From Aliiroseovarius sp. M344 (GTDB lineage: Bacteria; Pseudomonadota; Alphaproteobacteria; Rhodobacterales; Rhodobacteraceae): 64,000 bases of DNA. Every line of letters begins with the position of its first letter. Position 1 is the first letter of the stretch. The stretch is from the NCBI RefSeq assembly GCF_025140835.1, contig NZ_CP081153.1, positions 2,885,001 to 2,949,000 on the forward strand, written 5' to 3'. Positions 1 through 9,166 of the stretch are shown in pieces. A model generated the notes under the pieces. The model was not told where the DNA came from. It saw only the letters and a program-made list of their open reading frames with translations, and made no database searches. A program made the translations under genes and the position numbers.

Positions 1-1007
1 GCCCCGGTGCCCCCCTCGCCGCCATCAACAGTGATGAAATCGGGCGCGTCATCGCTGCCGCGCGCCACGATCCGTTGAAACAGTTCGTCAAACGGGTCAA
101 TGGACCCGATGACGGTCTTGAACCCTACTGGCTTGCCCGTCACCTCGCGAATGTGCTCGATCACATCCAACAGATCATCCCAATCGTCGATTTCCAAATG
201 CCGGTTGGGCGAGATCGACGCTACACCTTCTGTAATGCCTCGGATCGCTGCAATCTCGGCCGAGACTTTGGCGGCTGGCAGAATGCCCCCTTTCCCCGGT
301 TTGGCCCCCTGCGCCAACTTCAACTCAAACATCTTTACTTCGGGATGCGCCGCTATTTCGCGCAGCTTTTCGTCAGACAAGTCACCTTCGGTGTTACGCA
401 CCCCATATTTCGCGGTGCCGATCTGGAACACGATGTCGCCGCCACCGCGCAGATGGTACTTTGACAAACCACCCTCGCCAGTGTTCATCCAAATGCCTGC
501 CTTGGCTGCACCCAACGACAGCGCCTCGACCGCGGGACGTGACAATGCACCAAAGCTCATTCCGGACAGGTTGAAGATCGACTTCGCTTCAAACGGCTGT
601 CGTGCGGTCGGTCCAATGACCAGCGGCACGGACTGGGCGTATTGATCGCTGACCGGCGGAAAAGCTGCATTCACAAATATCGGCGTTCCGGTGATCCCCA
701 AATTTCGGGTCGACCCGAACGCGACCGTGTTTCCATGACCCGAGGCCGCCCGTTCCACCCAATCCCGCTGGGCGCGATTGAACGGCAATTCCTCGCGATC
801 CATCGCAAAGAAGTACTGTCGGAAAAACTCGCCCAAATTGGTGAACAACGTCCGGAAGCGCCCGATCACCGGGTAATTGCGCCGGATCGCATCGTGGGTT
901 TGAAATCGATCGATAAAAAACAGCACGACGACCACTGCCAAAGCCGCGCCGACCATAAAGATCAGCACCTGCGCCAATATCTCGACCGCCCAAAACATGG
1001 ATTGCAT
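1..1007 (-). CDS. FMN-binding glutamate synthase family protein, N-terminal part (runs off the window)
   Basis: The open frame starts at an ATG at 1007 behind an AAGGGGA Shine-Dalgarno site and runs without a stop off the left edge, so about 335 N-terminal codons are visible. Residues about 5-30 form one hydrophobic membrane anchor. The rest resembles the FMN-dependent synthase domain of glutamate synthase large subunits, including NLSGMSFGALS, a GEGG stretch and, at the edge, DFITVDGGEGGTGA, which is the characteristic alpha/beta-barrel loop. Stand-alone proteins of this family lack the glutaminase domain, so their reaction is not settled from sequence. They are usually about 500 residues long. 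The C-terminal third, with the iron-sulfur cysteines, lies outside. Family assignment is firm; physiological role is unknown. Confidence 0.85.
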   Translation of the reverse strand, partial: MQSMFWAVEILAQVLIFMVGAALAVVVVLFFIDRFQTHDAIRRNYPVIGRFRTLFTNLGEFFRQYFFAMDREELPFNRAQRDWVERAASGHGNTVAFGSTRNLGITGTPIFVNAAFPPVSDQYAQSVPLVIGPTARQPFEAKSIFNLSGMSFGALSRPAVEALSLGAAKAGIWMNTGEGGLSKYHLRGGGDIVFQIGTAKYGVRNTEGDLSDEKLREIAAHPEVKMFELKLAQGAKPGKGGILPAAKVSAEIAAIRGITEGVASISPNRHLEIDDWDDLLDVIEHIREVTGKPVGFKTVIGSIDPFDELFQRIVARGSDDAPDFITVDGGEGGTG

Positions 1008-1402
1008 GGAAATCCCCTTTTGATTCGAGACGAGTGTAACGACATGATCAGGGACGGAAAGGGCAAGACCATCGGCTTGCACAAACGATTCTCCGAAAAT
1101 CGGAATTGGAATCAGTCACGTGATTTGATTGGCGATCAGCGCCAATTCGCGCAGGTCCAAAAAATGGCATTATCTCGGCTGGGAATCGCTCAAAACGCCC
1201 GGCGAGATAGGTGCCGTTTTGCCGTTTTTCTGCACCAATTCCGAGCTCTGCGGAAGTTCGCCTGTCGGTTGATGTTTTTCTGCAGATTAGCGCCTAAACA
1301 GAGTGGTTTTTCACAATCTGCGAGCCTCCATCCCGGTTTCGTGGTCCATATGGCTCTGCATCCAGCGTTGGATGCGAATAACAAATCTTTGGAGTATTTC
1401 TT
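1008..1402. other. intergenic region between divergent genes
   Basis: No gene is supported here. The stretch lies between the divergently read glutamate-synthase-like gene and the EF-hand gene, and presumably carries both promoters. Two short dyads are visible: TTGGCG-ATCAG-CGCCAA at 1129-1145 and TCACGTGA at 1116-1123. Either could be an operator, but nothing ties them to a known regulator. A TTGGAG ribosome site stands just before the EF-hand ATG. Confidence 0.4.
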
Positions 1403-1642
1403 ATGAAAACCACATCTCTTGCTGCTGCCCTTCTGATTGCCGGCTCGACTGCACTGATGGCTCAAGATGCCGTTTTGGATGCGAACGAGGACGGACAAGT
1501 CACGATGGAAGAGCTGGTCGCAGTGTACCCCGATGTGACTGCTGAAGCATTCTCAGCCGCTGACGCAGATGCAAGCGGCACACTGGACGCGGACGAGATC
1601 GCTGCGGCACAAGAAGCTGGATCGATCCCAACCGAGATGTGA
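1403..1642 (+). CDS. small exported EF-hand calcium-binding protein
   Basis: This 79-residue protein starts with a signal peptide (about residues 1-20, ending near ALMA). Two canonical 12-residue EF-hand loops follow. The first is D26-x-N28-x-D30-G-Q32-x-T34-x-x-E37. The second is D54-x-D56-x-S58-G-T60-x-D62-x-x-E65. All calcium ligands are present in both, so paired calcium binding in the periplasm is likely. The ATG is preceded by TTGGAG at a suitable distance. It is monocistronic, with a terminator between it and the convergent clpB. Small EF-hand proteins of this type are common in roseobacters, but their role is not established. Confidence 0.88.
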   Translation: MKTTSLAAALLIAGSTALMAQDAVLDANEDGQVTMEELVAVYPDVTAEAFSAADADASGTLDADEIAAAQEAGSIPTEM

Positions 1643-1665
1643 GGACTCCCCTCCCCACTCACGGC

Positions 1666-1706
1666 AAAAAGCCCCGTCGGTTCACACCGGCGGGGCTGTT
1701 TTTTTC
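1666..1706. terminator. Rho-independent terminator, probably bidirectional, between the EF-hand gene and clpB
   Basis: A 10-bp stem (GCCCCGTCGG with CCGGCGGGGC, one G-U pair) closes a six-base loop. It is followed by seven T on the plus strand and flanked by five A on the other side, which become a T run on the minus strand. It serves the two convergent genes. Confidence 0.85.
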
Positions 1707-1720
1707 AACGCGTGTTGGGG

Positions 1721-4336
1721 TTAGTGAACCACTGCGTCCTGAGGTGGGTGCTGGTTAGAGCTAGAAACCCTATCCCCAATGATCAGCCCCTCAGCGCCGG
1801 CACTGACCGTGATCGTGTCGCCCTCCATCACGTCGCCAGCCAGCAGCATTTCTGCCAACTGATCTTGCAGGGCGCGCTGGACCACACGCTTCAAGGGACG
1901 AGCCCCGAACACCGGGTCATAACCTTCGTCGGCCAACCACTTACGAGCACCATCATCAAGCTCAAGGCCGATATTGCGCCGTGCAAGGCGCTTGGCTAGA
2001 CGTTCCAGCTGGATATCAACGATACCGCTCATGTCCCCACGGCTCAGGCGATCAAAGATGATCGTTTCGTCCAGACGGTTCAGGAATTCGGGGCGGAAAT
2101 GAGCCCGCACCGCGTCCATCACGTCGCGCTTTGCTTCGGACGCATCTGCGCCGTCCGGCAATTGGCTCAGCGCCTGCGCACCAAGGTTAGACGTCAGAAT
2201 GATCAGCGTCTGCTTGAAGTCGACCTTGCGGCCCTGCCCATCGGTCAGAACCCCATCGTCCAGCACTTGCAACAGCACGTTGAATACGTCCGGATGCGCC
2301 TTCTCGACCTCATCAAACAGCACGACCTGATAGGGCCGCCGCCGCACGGCTTCGGTCAACACCCCGCCTTCATCATATCCGACATAGCCCGGAGGCGCCC
2401 CGATCAGACGGGCGACCGCGTGCTTCTCCATAAATTCGGACATATCCACGCGAACCATCGCGTTGTCATCGTCAAAAAGGTATTCGGCTACGGCCTTGGT
2501 CAGCTCGGTTTTACCTACACCCGTTGGGCCAAGGAACAGGAACGACCCAAGCGGGCGGTTCTCGTCGTTCAGCCCAGCGCGCGCACGGCGCACGGCGTTG
2601 GCGACCGCGGTCACAGCGGACGATTGACCAATCACACGCTTATGCAATTCGTCTTCCATGCGCAGAAGCTTGTCACGCTCACCTTCCAGAATTTTCGAGG
2701 TCGGAATACCTGTCCAGCGCTCGACAACACTGGCGATCTGTTCCGGGCGCACGGCCTCTTCAACCATCATTTCGGCTTCAGTGCCTTCTGCATCCTCAAG
2801 CTTTTTCTGAAGCTCGGGGATGACGCCGTATGACAGCTCGCCTGCTTTCGCAAGATTGCCCTCACGCTTGGCGACATCAAGTTCTGCGCGCGCACGGTCC
2901 AACTGTTCCTTGAGGCCACGCGCCCCTTCCAGTTGATCACGTTCAGCCTGCCACTTGGCAGTCATGGAACCCGACTTCTCCTGAAGATCGGACAACTCGG
3001 CCTCAAGTTTTTCAAGGCGATCTTTCGACGCCTTGTCATCCTCAAGGCGCAGGGCCTCGGCCTCGATCTGCATTTGCAGGATCTGACGGTCCAGAGCGTC
3101 AAGCTCTTCGGGTTTTGAATCTACTTCCATCCGCAAGCGGCTGGCGGCTTCATCGACAAGGTCAATCGCTTTATCTGGCAGGAACCGGTCGGTGATATAG
3201 CGGTGGCTCAGCGTCGCCGCCGACACCAAGGCACTGTCGGAAATACGCACACCATGGTGTAGCTCGTACTTTTCCTTGATACCCCGCAGGATCGAGATGG
3301 TGTCTTCGACCGTCGGTTCTTCGACCATCACTGGCTGGAACCGGCGGGCCAAAGCCGCATCTTTCTCGACATACTTTCGGTATTCATCAAGCGTGGTGGC
3401 TCCCACACAGTGCAATTCACCGCGCGCCAAAGCGGGCTTGATCAGATTGGCCGCGTCCATCGCGCCATCGGCTTTACCTGCACCAACAAGCGTGTGCATT
3501 TCGTCGATGAACAGAATGATTTCGCCTGCTGCACCTGTGACTTCATTCAGCACGGCTTTCAACCGTTCCTCGAACTCACCACGGTATTTCGCACCCGCGA
3601 TCAAGGCCCCCATATCCAAAGCCAACAGCTTCTTGTTGCGCAGGCTTTCCGGCACATCACCATTGATGATGCGCAGGGCAAGACCTTCTGCAATCGCGGT
3701 CTTACCCACGCCGGGTTCACCGATCAAAACCGGGTTGTTCTTGGTGCGGCGGCTGAGAACCTGCATCGTGCGGCGAATTTCTTCGTCTCGACCGATGATC
3801 GGGTCAATCTTGCCCTCTGAGGCAGCTTCAGTCAGATCGCGCGCATATTTGGACAGGGCTTCATAGCTGTCTTCCGCGCTGGCACTGTCTGCCGTGCGCC
3901 CCTGACGCACATCATTGATCGCCGCGTTCAGTTTCTTAGCATCCACAGCCCCCGCATCCAACGCGTCCCGCGCCTTGGATTTGATGACGGCCAAAGCAGT
4001 CAAAAGCCGCTCAACGGGCACAAAACTGTCACCAGCCTTTTTGGCCAGTTTCTGGGCTTCGTCCAGAACACTTGCCGTCGCGTTGTCCATATAAACTTGG
4101 GCGGCGTCGCCCGTCACTTTCGACAGCTTGCTGATCGCTGTATCGACGGCTTCGCGCACACGATCAGGCGACCCACCTGCCTTGCGGATCAGGTTAGCGC
4201 TCATCCCTTCCTCATCATCCATGAGGGCTTTCAAGATGTGCTCTGGCACCAGACGCTGGTGATTTTCGCGCATCGCGATGGTCTGAGCAGCCTGAATAAA
4301 GCCACGCGACCGTTCAGTGAACTTGTTCAAGTCCAT
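1721..4336 (-). CDS. clpB: ATP-dependent chaperone ClpB
   Basis: The 871-residue protein is a full-length Hsp104/ClpB disaggregase, which rescues aggregated proteins together with DnaK in the cytoplasm. Order of parts: Clp N-domain (about 1-145), AAA+ 1 with Walker A GEPGVGKT at 206-213, a coiled-coil middle domain (about 400-520), and AAA+ 2 with Walker A GPTGVGKT and the [12 protein letters not shown] region. The middle domain separates it from ClpA and ClpC. An upstream in-frame extension of 39 residues exists, but [10 protein letters not shown] is the family start and has an AAGGAGAG ribosome site. A heat-shock-type promoter lies about 70 bases upstream. Confidence 0.98.
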   Translation of the reverse strand: MDLNKFTERSRGFIQAAQTIAMRENHQRLVPEHILKALMDDEEGMSANLIRKAGGSPDRVREAVDTAISKLSKVTGDAAQVYMDNATASVLDEAQKLAKKAGDSFVPVERLLTALAVIKSKARDALDAGAVDAKKLNAAINDVRQGRTADSASAEDSYEALSKYARDLTEAASEGKIDPIIGRDEEIRRTMQVLSRRTKNNPVLIGEPGVGKTAIAEGLALRIINGDVPESLRNKKLLALDMGALIAGAKYRGEFEERLKAVLNEVTGAAGEIILFIDEMHTLVGAGKADGAMDAANLIKPALARGELHCVGATTLDEYRKYVEKDAALARRFQPVMVEEPTVEDTISILRGIKEKYELHHGVRISDSALVSAATLSHRYITDRFLPDKAIDLVDEAASRLRMEVDSKPEELDALDRQILQMQIEAEALRLEDDKASKDRLEKLEAELSDLQEKSGSMTAKWQAERDQLEGARGLKEQLDRARAELDVAKREGNLAKAGELSYGVIPELQKKLEDAEGTEAEMMVEEAVRPEQIASVVERWTGIPTSKILEGERDKLLRMEDELHKRVIGQSSAVTAVANAVRRARAGLNDENRPLGSFLFLGPTGVGKTELTKAVAEYLFDDDNAMVRVDMSEFMEKHAVARLIGAPPGYVGYDEGGVLTEAVRRRPYQVVLFDEVEKAHPDVFNVLLQVLDDGVLTDGQGRKVDFKQTLIILTSNLGAQALSQLPDGADASEAKRDVMDAVRAHFRPEFLNRLDETIIFDRLSRGDMSGIVDIQLERLAKRLARRNIGLELDDGARKWLADEGYDPVFGARPLKRVVQRALQDQLAEMLLAGDVMEGDTITVSAGAEGLIIGDRVSSSNQHPPQDAVVH

Positions 4337-4407
4337 GTCACTCTCCTTTAAAAGCGCCCATTTTTGGGTTGCCCACACTTGCGGCACATCCCATTCGGGC
4401 CTCGCAA

Positions 4408-4441
4408 TAAAGATGGGAGCCTGTCGAAAAAATGCAAGACG
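4408..4441 (-). promoter_or_regulatory. predicted RpoH (sigma-32) heat-shock promoter of clpB
   Basis: Read on the minus strand, CTTG (4438-4435) is followed by exactly 17 bases and then CCCAT with a T-rich tail (4417-4408). This fits the CTTG-N17-C(C/T)(C/T)AT-like pattern of alphaproteobacterial RpoH promoters. ClpB is a classic member of that regulon, so the position makes biological sense. The prediction rests on motif and context only. Confidence 0.7.
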
Positions 4442-4569
4442 GCAGGATGACACATCGACCCGAAATCAGGTTGTTTTGGCCGCGCAACGCCAGGTTTGAA
4501 ACGGTGATCAATTGCGTTTGTATCGGTCTGCGGTTAGGACGAGCCAATCGCGCAAAAAAGGAGCCCCAC

Positions 4570-5283
4570 ATGTCTGATGACCGCCTGATCTTTGCCCTTG
4601 ATGTCCCAAATGCACTGGAAGGTCTGCACCTCGCCGAGAGGCTGGGTGATGCGGTCAGCTTCTACAAAATCGGGCTGGGGATGCTGACAGGCGGCGGGCT
4701 GGCGCTGGCCAACGAACTGAAAAGTGAGCTTGGCAAGAAAATCTTCCTCGACATGAAGCTGTTTGACATCGGCAATACCATCGAGGCTGCTGTGCGCGGC
4801 CTGTCGCAATTCGATCTGGATTTCCTGACAGTTCATGGCGACCCACATGTCGTGCGCGCAGCACAGGAAGGTAAGGGCGGCAGCGACATGAAAATCCTTG
4901 CGGTGACCATCCTGACCTCTCTGGATCGTGACGATTTGGATGCAAGCTTGATCAAGCCCGGCAATATACAGGATTTGGTGTTGGAACGTGCAGCACGCGC
5001 ATTGGATGCAGGTGCGGATGGTGTCATCGCCTCGCCTCAGGAAGCCAAGCTGATCCGCGCCCTGCCCGAGGCTGAAGGCAAGCTGATCGTCACCCCTGGC
5101 GTTCGCCCTGCTGGCGCTGATCTTGGCGATCAGAAGCGGATCGCCACCCCGGCAAAAGCAATTGCCGATGGCGTGGATCATATTGTGGTCGGTCGACCAA
5201 TCCGCAACGCCCAAGACCCAAAAGCAGCGGCCGAGGCGATTGTCGCAGAGCTGAACTCGCCACAGGCGCGTCAGGCCAACTAA
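4570..5283 (+). CDS. pyrF: orotidine 5'-phosphate decarboxylase
   Basis: The 237-residue TIM-barrel enzyme converts OMP to UMP, the last step of de novo pyrimidine synthesis. The catalytic signature D61-x-K63-x-x-D66-I is intact, and the C-terminal phosphate-binding GVRP and VVGRPI motifs are present. Length fits the group 1 family. The frame stays open 46 codons upstream, but MSDDRLIFALDVP matches the family start and is preceded by AAAGGAG. It is divergent from clpB and appears monocistronic. Confidence 0.97.
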   Translation: MSDDRLIFALDVPNALEGLHLAERLGDAVSFYKIGLGMLTGGGLALANELKSELGKKIFLDMKLFDIGNTIEAAVRGLSQFDLDFLTVHGDPHVVRAAQEGKGGSDMKILAVTILTSLDRDDLDASLIKPGNIQDLVLERAARALDAGADGVIASPQEAKLIRALPEAEGKLIVTPGVRPAGADLGDQKRIATPAKAIADGVDHIVVGRPIRNAQDPKAAAEAIVAELNSPQARQAN

Positions 5284-5396
5284 GACCAATTAGCTTTCCT
5301 TGCGCTTCGTGTTCACGACACGCTCTTAACAACGTGAGCCAATGAAAGCCGGTGCCGACTTGCGCGGCGCAAACAATACTTCGAACATGTGGGCCA

Positions 5397-5418
5397 GTGT
5401 GTTTTGTTGAAAACACAC
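5397..5418. repeat. perfect 9-bp inverted repeat upstream of a membrane protein gene
   Basis: GTGTGTTTT and AAAACACAC flank a four-base GTTG loop, 40 bases before the next start codon and 114 bases after pyrF. There is no T run, so it is not a standard terminator. It could be an operator or a 5' leader hairpin. Confidence 0.45.
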
Positions 5419-5457
5419 GTCGCGTCGACGCTGGTCAGATCACTGCCGAGGTCCCTA

Positions 5458-6192
5458 ATGCCCGAAACAAACACTCACCCCGACATGTCCACCGTGTTGC
5501 GTCTTCGACGTGCGATCGGCGCGATCGGCCTGACGCTGCCGTTTGTGCTTCTTGCCAATGTATACCTTTTTGACGTTCCGATGCAGCGCTCGATCTCGGC
5601 ATTCTTTTTTACCGAACTGCGCGAAGTGTTCGTCTCGGCATCAGCAGGTGTAGGATTGTTTCTGGTCGCATATGAGGGGTACTCGCGCAGGCAAAACGAA
5701 GTGCTGACGGATCGCATGGTTTCCAGCATCGCGGGTGTCGCTGTGTTCACCACCGCCTTCATTCCCACACTCTGCTTTCAAGAAGACTGTTATCAGCCCT
5801 TGGCCCTGTTTGATCAGTTGATACCGCCTGCGATGGATCAAATTCAGCAAAACATCCATTTCTTCGCTGCCGGGGTGTTCCTAATTTTCATGGCGATCAC
5901 ATCCATCAGGCTGTTCACCCGCTGTTCAATTGCTGAACTGGGCTTGCATAAACAACGCCGAAATCAGTGCTACCGGATCTTTGGTTGGACAATCATCGCG
6001 ATGGTGCTTCTGATCGGGGCGGTCAAGATTTTCCTGCCTGAACACGGAAAGGTCTGGGATGCCACATGGTATTTCACATTCTGGGCGGAAAGCGTTGCCC
6101 TTTGGGCGCTTGGGTTAAGCTGGCTGCTTAAGGGCGGCACCATGGCGGATCAAATCCCGTTCCTGTTCGAATTCAGAACGACGCAGCCCTAA
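5458..6192 (+). CDS. six-helix integral membrane protein of unknown function
   Basis: The 244-residue product has about six predicted membrane segments: near LPFVLLANVYLF, VSASAGVGLFLVAY, IAGVAVFTTAFIP, FFAAGVFLIFMAI, IIAMVLLIGAVKIF and AESVALWALGLSWLL. No catalytic or transport motif is evident. A longer frame begins at 5389, but that start would sit inside the inverted repeat, and MPETNTHPDMS at 5458 looks more natural although its ribosome site (GAGG) is weak. It stands alone between pyrF and the convergent nfeD-like gene. I do not recognise a named family. Confidence 0.75.
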   Translation: MPETNTHPDMSTVLRLRRAIGAIGLTLPFVLLANVYLFDVPMQRSISAFFFTELREVFVSASAGVGLFLVAYEGYSRRQNEVLTDRMVSSIAGVAVFTTAFIPTLCFQEDCYQPLALFDQLIPPAMDQIQQNIHFFAAGVFLIFMAITSIRLFTRCSIAELGLHKQRRNQCYRIFGWTIIAMVLLIGAVKIFLPEHGKVWDATWYFTFWAESVALWALGLSWLLKGGTMADQIPFLFEFRTTQP

Positions 6193-6204
6193 ACGACCGA
6201 AGGA

Positions 6205-6474
6205 TCAATGTTCGTTGATATCCACATCTATGCGCTTGGACTGCCCTTTGCGCACGCCGATCACCTGACGCAGGATCAACCATGTCACGAGAGAAATGGC
6301 GGCAAACAGAACCAGTACCCATGGCAGGCTTAGTGCAATGCCCAGAAACAAAAGTAACCCCACGACGGCTGCACCCACCGCGAAGCCAAGGAAGATGAAG
6401 CCGGGCGCTAGCATCTCGAATATGCCAAGGGCGATGGCCCCTGCGACCCAAACCCACCACGTTGACCACAACAT
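6205..6474 (-). CDS. NfeD-like short membrane protein
   Basis: This 89-residue protein has about three hydrophobic segments followed by a short charged tail. Its GIFEMLAPGFIFLGFAVGA segment is typical of NfeD-family membrane domains. The soluble OB-fold domain of longer NfeD proteins is absent, as in the short YbbK-partner type. Its start codon shares one base with the stop of the SPFH gene (TGATG), so the two are translationally coupled. NfeD proteins usually pair with SPFH/stomatin proteins in membrane microdomains. Confidence 0.85.
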   Translation of the reverse strand: MLWSTWWVWVAGAIALGIFEMLAPGFIFLGFAVGAAVVGLLLFLGIALSLPWVLVLFAAISLVTWLILRQVIGVRKGQSKRIDVDINEH

Positions 6475-7361
6475 CAGGGTTTCCCTTTCAACAGCTTGAA
6501 GGCGTCGCCAAACGCGTCCAGCGCATGTGCGGGCAGGATGATGGTTTGCTTGCCGTCGCCTTTGCCCACGGCAGCCAGAGCCTCAACTTGTTTCAGAGCC
6601 ACCTGATACTGGGCGGCTTCAAGACCATTTTCGGCGATCGCCTTGGCCACCACTTGGGTCGCATAAGCTTCTGCATCTGCAGCAATGCGGCGCGCCTTGG
6701 CGGTTTGCTCTGCTGCATAAAGTTCGGCATCTGCGGCCAGTTCGACCGCGCGCCGCGTGCCTTCGGCTTCTGTCACTTGAGCACGGCGGGCGCGTTCGGC
6801 ATTCAACTGCTGCAACATCGCCTCGCGGGTGGCATTATCCAGGTTCACATCAAGGATTTCTGCACGCGTTACCTCGATCCCCCAATCATCAACAGCATCA
6901 GCGACCTGTTGTTTGATTTTCGAGATCAGCTGTTGGCGGTTCGATTGAACTTCATCCAATTCCATCTCACCAATCCCAGAGCGGACGATACCGGCGACAG
7001 TCGTCGAAATCGCGGCATCCACGTCGCGGATCCGGTAGACTGTCTTTTCAGGCTCTAGAATTCGATAAAACACGCTTGTGTCGACCTGCACCAACACGTT
7101 GTCGGAGGTAATTGCGTCTTGGCTGGCTGTGGGCAACTGGCGTTCCAAGATTGACACTTTGTGGCGCACGCGGTCCAGAAAAGGCACGATAAAGTTGATC
7201 CCTGGCCCCAACACCGCTTGCAAGCGGCCAAAGCGCTCGACGACGAATTTCTGACTTTGCGGCACGATCTTGACGCCAAGAAAGACGACAACGATCAGGA
7301 ATGCCGCAAGCAAAAGCAGCACGCTGTTTCCGCCAAGAAGCTCGGTTGGGATCTCATTCAT
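6474..7361 (-). CDS. SPFH/Band 7 membrane protein (QmcA/stomatin-like)
   Basis: The 295-residue protein has one N-terminal membrane helix (about residues 9-28). An SPFH domain follows, with VPQSQKFVVERFGR and GINFIVPFLDRV, then an alanine- and glutamate-rich coiled coil (about 170-250). This is the layout of QmcA/HflK-like scaffold proteins. A GTG start three codons earlier (7370) is possible, but the ATG at 7361 has AAAGG at better spacing. With the coupled NfeD gene it forms the classic two-gene membrane-quality module. Confidence 0.92.
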   Translation of the reverse strand: MNEIPTELLGGNSVLLLLAAFLIVVVFLGVKIVPQSQKFVVERFGRLQAVLGPGINFIVPFLDRVRHKVSILERQLPTASQDAITSDNVLVQVDTSVFYRILEPEKTVYRIRDVDAAISTTVAGIVRSGIGEMELDEVQSNRQQLISKIKQQVADAVDDWGIEVTRAEILDVNLDNATREAMLQQLNAERARRAQVTEAEGTRRAVELAADAELYAAEQTAKARRIAADAEAYATQVVAKAIAENGLEAAQYQVALKQVEALAAVGKGDGKQTIILPAHALDAFGDAFKLLKGKP

Positions 7362-7404
7362 GGAAGGCACCTTTCGCTGACCTGGACATTTTTAGAAGAT
7401 GGTA

Positions 7405-7848
7405 TCATTTTCCCGCTTGTTCAACACCATGTTGCGCAAGACCTGCAAGGGCTGCTTGCAAACGGGGCTTGAAATGCGGGATCGCTTGCGGGTCTGACAA
7501 CCACGCTTCTGGATCCATCAACACCCAACGCTGCCCCTCGTTACCCAATGTAATGTCATTAACTCTGTGGATCGGCAGCGTCGCAGCAAACCACCACGAC
7601 GTGGTACCCGGCACTGTCGGACTGTCCAGTTCTCGTTTCCAAAGCAGATCATCGACATGAAGCTTCAGCGAGAGCTCCTCATGGGTCTCGCGCAATACAC
7701 AGGCTTGTGGCGTTTCCCCGTTTTCACGGCCACCGCCCGGGAAGTCCCACATATTCGGAAATGGAATGCCCGGAAAATTATCTCTGAGCAACGTCACCAC
7801 TTGACCGCCGATCAACAAAACCAGTTTCGCACCGCTGAAATCGCTCAT
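7405..7848 (-). CDS. Nudix hydrolase
   Basis: The 147-residue protein contains a Nudix box, G-x5-E-x7-REx-x-EEL, running from GGRENGE to RETHEELSL. The usual last glycine is replaced by serine. A magnesium-dependent pyrophosphohydrolase acting on a nucleoside diphosphate derivative is expected, but the substrate cannot be told. The ATG at 7848 follows a strong AGGAGGA site. It is divergent from dinB and could share a transcript with the downstream SPFH/NfeD pair, 43 bases away. Confidence 0.9.
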   Translation of the reverse strand: MSDFSGAKLVLLIGGQVVTLLRDNFPGIPFPNMWDFPGGGRENGETPQACVLRETHEELSLKLHVDDLLWKRELDSPTVPGTTSWWFAATLPIHRVNDITLGNEGQRWVLMDPEAWLSDPQAIPHFKPRLQAALAGLAQHGVEQAGK

Positions 7849-7910
7849 ACTGTCCTCCTGATGCGCAGCCTAGTGTTTGTGACGCGTCATTGCATGGGAT
7901 AAAATGCGCT

Positions 7911-9164
7911 ATGCCTGCCTTATGCCGAGAATGCCTGACCCAATTTGACGAAGGCCGCCGCTGCCCCGCCTGCCGCAGCCCACGGGTCACGTCGCATCCC
8001 GAACTGTTCAAGCTGACCATCGCCCATATGGATTGCGATGCGTTCTATGCGTCTGTGGAAAAGCGCGACAATCCCGAATTGGCGGACAAGCCGGTTATCA
8101 TCGGCGGCGGCAAGCGAGGCGTCGTTTCGACCGCATGCTATGTTGCACGTATCCGGGGAGTAAAATCCGCCATGCCGATGTTTCAGGCACTGAAGTTGTG
8201 CCCCGATGCGGTGGTGATCCCGCCGCGCGGCAGTCACTATGCCGCCGTGTCCAAACAAATACGCGCCATGATGGATGACCTGTCCCCGTCGATCGAGCCG
8301 TTGTCACTGGACGAAGCATTTCTGGACATGACCGGCACCGAAAAGTTGCACGGCGCGCCACCCGCCGTGATGCTGGCGGGATTGGTCAAGCGCATGCGAG
8401 ACGAGTTGGGGCTGACGGGCTCTATTGGGTTAAGTCACAACAAGTTTCTGGCCAAAGTGGCCTCTGATCTGGACAAACCGCGCGGGTTCTCCGTGATCGG
8501 CAAGGCGGAAACCGCCAACTTCCTTAACGACAAACCCGTAGGCTTGATCTGGGGTGTGGGCGGCGTCACACGGGCGGCGTTGGAAAAGGCGGGCATTCGC
8601 ACCTTTGCAGACCTGTTGCGTTGGGAAAAACCAGACCTTATCGCCCGCTTCGGCGGTATGGGCGAACGGCTGTGGCACTTGGCGCGGGGGGAAGACAAGC
8701 GGCGGGTGTCTGCCCACGCACCAATCAAATCAATCTCGAACGAAACCACTTTCTTCGAGGATACATCCGAAATCGATCTGCTGGATGGTCACATTTGGCG
8801 CTTGTCTGAAAAAGTATCTGACCGCGCCAAGGCCCGCGATCTGGCTGGCCAAGTGGTGACGCTGAAGCTGAAACGTGCCGACTTCCGCGCACTCAGCCGA
8901 CAAAGCAACTTGGGCGACGTAACACAATCAGCGGATCGCATTTATCACACGGTCCGCGCGTTATTTGACACAGTTGCTGACAAGGGGCCATTTCGATTGA
9001 TCGGTGTGGGATTAAGCCACCTTGGCTCTGCGGAGGCTGCCGATTTAAGCGACGACCTTCTGGACCCGCAAGCCGCACAACGACGCGCCGCAGAGCGTGC
9101 AACGGACACGATCCGTGCCCGTTTCGGTGACAACATCATCCTCAAGGGCCGCTCAATTCGCTAG
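7911..9164 (+). CDS. dinB: DNA polymerase IV with N-terminal zinc ribbon
   Basis: The 417-residue Y-family translesion polymerase has its catalytic carboxylates in MDCDAFYASVE (D41) and SLDEAF (D134, E135). Finger, thumb and little-finger regions follow. Before the polymerase core lies a compact C5-x2-C8-x9-C18-x2-C21 motif, a likely zinc ribbon absent from E. coli DinB but seen in roseobacter relatives. I chose MPALCREC as start; an ATG at 7890 is also in frame. Neither has a clear ribosome site. It is convergent with the next gene, with two bases between stop codons. Confidence 0.93.
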   Translation: MPALCRECLTQFDEGRRCPACRSPRVTSHPELFKLTIAHMDCDAFYASVEKRDNPELADKPVIIGGGKRGVVSTACYVARIRGVKSAMPMFQALKLCPDAVVIPPRGSHYAAVSKQIRAMMDDLSPSIEPLSLDEAFLDMTGTEKLHGAPPAVMLAGLVKRMRDELGLTGSIGLSHNKFLAKVASDLDKPRGFSVIGKAETANFLNDKPVGLIWGVGGVTRAALEKAGIRTFADLLRWEKPDLIARFGGMGERLWHLARGEDKRRVSAHAPIKSISNETTFFEDTSEIDLLDGHIWRLSEKVSDRAKARDLAGQVVTLKLKRADFRALSRQSNLGDVTQSADRIYHTVRALFDTVADKGPFRLIGVGLSHLGSAEAADLSDDLLDPQAAQRRAAERATDTIRARFGDNIILKGRSIR

Positions 9165-9166
9165 CG

